Positions 61,736 to 64,000 of a stretch of DNA of 64,000 nucleotides are shown piece by piece (positions within the stretch are counted from its first letter, which is position 1; each line of letters opens with the position of its first letter). Source of the stretch: Bacillota bacterium (GTDB taxonomy: Bacteria > Bacillota > Bacilli > Alicyclobacillales > SLC66); contig JAPNUP010000182.1 in NCBI GenBank assembly GCA_026627345.1, forward strand, positions 27,716-91,715. Direction: 5' to 3'. The notes under the pieces are model-generated. The model saw nothing but the letters and a program-made list of their open reading frames with translations. It made no database searches and was not told where the DNA came from. Made by a program: the position numbers and the translations under genes.

Positions 61736-64000
61736 ATGACAGAGCAGACTAGGCGCGAGCGCTTCGGACACAAGTCCAAGCGCAAAAGGAAGGTCAGTGG
61801 ACACAAGCAAAAACGCGGGTTTGCACTGGTTGGTCTCGCCATGAGTGTGACTTTAGGAACAGCTGTCGGCAGCGTCGCCTACTTGCTGCATGACGCACCT
61901 GCACTGAGAATATCTGCTTTCACCCATCTGTCCGCGGCCACGCTCTTATTTGCAGAGGATCATAAAACGCTGCTCGGACGTTTCGCCGCAGATGGCGATC
62001 GCCGACCACTGCGATCGCTCGCCAGCGCGGGACCTCTCGTCCAAGACGCTTTTATCGCGGCAGAGGACAAAGACTACTATCATCACATCGGGGTGGATCC
62101 CGGGGCCATCTTACGCTCTGCCTGGACTGATGCCCGCAGCAGGCATGTGACCAGCGGAGGATCCACGATCACGCAGCAAACCGTCAAACTGGCCTTATTT
62201 CCCCGACAGGAACGCACTTTACGGCGCAAAGTACAGGAAATGGCCTTGGCCATTGGACTTGAGCGCATGCAGAACAAGCGACAAATCCTCTTAGAGTATC
62301 TCAATGCGCTATATTTTGGTTCTATTCACGGCGTGCATGTATACGGGGCACAAAGCGCTGCACTCCATTTATTCGGCAAACCAAGCGATCAGTTGTCAGC
62401 GGCACAAGCCGCTGTAGTCGCAGCGATTCCGAACAACCCGTCCTATTTTTCTGTGAGCCGTCATCCGGAGCGCGTGTGGCAACGAGAGCGGCTGATTTTG
62501 CGACGCATGCACGAACAAGGCTTTCTTTCTGACGCGACCTATAGGCAAGCACTGATGGAGCCAGTGCAAAGAGAACTGAGTCAGAGTCCTCTTTTATCTG
62601 CCGCTTATGAAAGTGGTGATCCTTTTATCGCGGCGCAAGTCAGTCGGCTGGCTCCAGCGCTCATCGCCAAAGCAGAAGGCGTAACCCTACAGCGAGCAGA
62701 GCAACAACTAGAGACAGGCGGTCTGCACATCTATACTTCTATCGATGCGTCGTTGCAAAAGCGCATGGACAAAGCCGCCGCCATGCGCGACTTTCCCGCG
62801 CCTATGAACTACACCTATAGCGATCAAAGGGGCAAGCACACGGCTCTACACGCTCAGGAGTCAATCGGCGCCGTTGTGATACAAAACGGCACCGGTCGGG
62901 TGGTAGCTGTCTGCGGTGGAAGGAACTTCTCGCAAAGTGAAATTGACCACGCCACGATGCGCAGGCAACCCGGTTCCGCACTTAAGCCTTTGGTCGTTTA
63001 TGGGCCCGCCATCGAGCAAAAGATCATTACGCCAGGTACGATCGTCGACGACGCGCCGCATCATTATCCGGATCCGAACGCACCGAAAGGTGACTGGTTT
63101 CCACTGAACTGGGATGGCAAGTTTCACGGTCTGATGACTGCGCGCGATGCACTGATGGAGTCTTATAATAGTCCGGCCATTGAGTTGCTAGGTCACCTCG
63201 GTGTGCAAACCGGGGCCCGCTATGGACGCAGTATGGGGCTGATGGGCATTAATCATGAGGATGAACAGAGCCTAGGCCTTGCCATCGGCGGGATCAGCGG
63301 AGGAGTCAGCCCATGGGAATTGGCAGGAGCGTATGCCACCTTGCCAACGGGCGGCATCTATACGCCGCCGACACTCATCGATTCGATCGAAGACGCAGAC
63401 GGACACGTGATTTATCTGCGCAGTGCCCCCCATGCGCGCGTGTTGTCGGCGACGACGTCCGCTTTGCTCACGCACATGCTACAAACAGTCATTACAAGCC
63501 CTTATGGCACCGCCCACCGCCTCTTTAACCTATCGCGGGTGGGCGATATCGCAGGCAAGACAGGGACCACCGATAACGACAATGATGCGTGGTTTACCGG
63601 TTTTACGCCACGATACACCATGAGCGTCTGGGCAGGGTATGATATCCCTCATCCACTTCCGGTGCACAACGGCATACGCGAGAGTATGCGGCCGCTCACC
63701 GTCTTTGCACAGACCCTCGGGCCAACGATCCGCGCGCAACACGAACATTTTGGCAGCACGCCTGGCGTAAAAGCGTACGAGATCTGTACAAAGTCTGGAC
63801 AATTGGCCGGGCCACTGTGTATTGCAGCGCACGAGACAGAGACTGATTTCCTGCCCGAAAGCGAGGCTCCCCAGAAGGTCTGTCAGTTGCACACCATCGT
63901 GCAAACGACCGTGTTACAAGGACACACGTTTCTGGCCACCGACTTCACACCACCTGACGAAGTGCGAGAAGAAATCCTGCTCGATCGCCTGCCGGACAGC
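61736..64000 (+). CDS. Class A penicillin-binding protein (bifunctional), truncated at right edge
   Basis: 755 codons are visible from ATG 61736, after AGAGGTG, without a stop. A basic N-terminus and one membrane helix (about 33-55) lead to a GT51 glycosyltransferase with catalytic Glu110 in AAEDKDYYHH and GGSTITQQTVKL. The transpeptidase follows: Ser414 in GSALK, S476-Y-N, and Lys608 in AGKTGTT. This is a PBP1-type enzyme that polymerises and cross-links peptidoglycan. After about residue 700 there is an extension beyond the core. It is divergent from yunB, so a sporulation-linked role is possible but not shown. Confidence 0.96.
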   Translation, partial: MTEQTRRERFGHKSKRKRKVSGHKQKRGFALVGLAMSVTLGTAVGSVAYLLHDAPALRISAFTHLSAATLLFAEDHKTLLGRFAADGDRRPLRSLASAGPLVQDAFIAAEDKDYYHHIGVDPGAILRSAWTDARSRHVTSGGSTITQQTVKLALFPRQERTLRRKVQEMALAIGLERMQNKRQILLEYLNALYFGSIHGVHVYGAQSAALHLFGKPSDQLSAAQAAVVAAIPNNPSYFSVSRHPERVWQRERLILRRMHEQGFLSDATYRQALMEPVQRELSQSPLLSAAYESGDPFIAAQVSRLAPALIAKAEGVTLQRAEQQLETGGLHIYTSIDASLQKRMDKAAAMRDFPAPMNYTYSDQRGKHTALHAQESIGAVVIQNGTGRVVAVCGGRNFSQSEIDHATMRRQPGSALKPLVVYGPAIEQKIITPGTIVDDAPHHYPDPNAPKGDWFPLNWDGKFHGLMTARDALMESYNSPAIELLGHLGVQTGARYGRSMGLMGINHEDEQSLGLAIGGISGGVSPWELAGAYATLPTGGIYTPPTLIDSIEDADGHVIYLRSAPHARVLSATTSALLTHMLQTVITSPYGTAHRLFNLSRVGDIAGKTGTTDNDNDAWFTGFTPRYTMSVWAGYDIPHPLPVHNGIRESMRPLTVFAQTLGPTIRAQHEHFGSTPGVKAYEICTKSGQLAGPLCIAAHETETDFLPESEAPQKVCQLHTIVQTTVLQGHTFLATDFTPPDEVREEILLDRLPDS

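Overview
This window reads as a chromosome segment of a spore-forming member of the Bacilli, probably related to Alicyclobacillaceae. That placement is inferred, not searched. The evidence is a conserved Bacilli gene backbone, sporulation genes (spoVB, safA-like, cotS-like, yunB, sigI/rsgI), a bacilliredoxin, the coproporphyrin-type heme genes hemE-hemH-hemY, and strong Shine-Dalgarno sites that often serve TTG or GTG starts. No tRNA, rRNA, CRISPR array, insertion sequence or prophage was seen.

Positions 1-20,000 hold mixed functions. There is a two-component system (kinase cut by the window edge), pterin dehydratase, an HD-GYP c-di-GMP phosphodiesterase and a thioesterase. A DedA / fused ABC permease / ATPase operon without a binding protein follows. 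Next come bacilliredoxin, ThpR, rocD, a stand-alone peptidoglycan glycosyltransferase, an isolated cheA-cheW pair, the hem operon, an MFS exporter, ccdC and an NlpC/P60 lipoprotein.

Positions 20,000-33,000 hold an NhaC antiporter and then the most unusual unit of the window. This is a tightly packed operon of two small membrane-anchored coiled-coil proteins, a ferric-reductase-like di-heme membrane protein, ApbE flavin transferase and a two-component system. The second small protein ends in a sequence that resembles an ApbE flavinylation site. After it come a TVP38-like protein, a Nudix/EAL/P1-peptidase cluster and an ECF transporter operon with a fused double ATPase.

Positions 33,000-64,000 follow the Bacillus subtilis order closely, with insertions: dtd, relA, apt, (pheA and a CDF transporter where recJ would be expected), secF, secD, comN, spoVB, trmB, yrzE-like, yajC, tgt, queA, (CHY zinc finger, rsgI, sigI), ruvB, ruvA, ruvC, yebC, (nadE and its glutaminase), cotS-like, safA-like, yunB, and a class A penicillin-binding protein cut by the right edge. 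Two members of this backbone are enlarged: ComN carries a roughly 215-residue low-complexity N-terminal extension, and RsgI ends in a very long Gly/Pro/Ser/Lys-rich tail.

Several genes appear to be controlled by RNA structure. Two unrelated genes (an NlpC/P60 lipoprotein and a TVP38-like protein) have perfect inverted repeats whose right arm covers the Shine-Dalgarno site. Start codons were chosen by Shine-Dalgarno spacing and family length, so many are shorter than the longest open frame.
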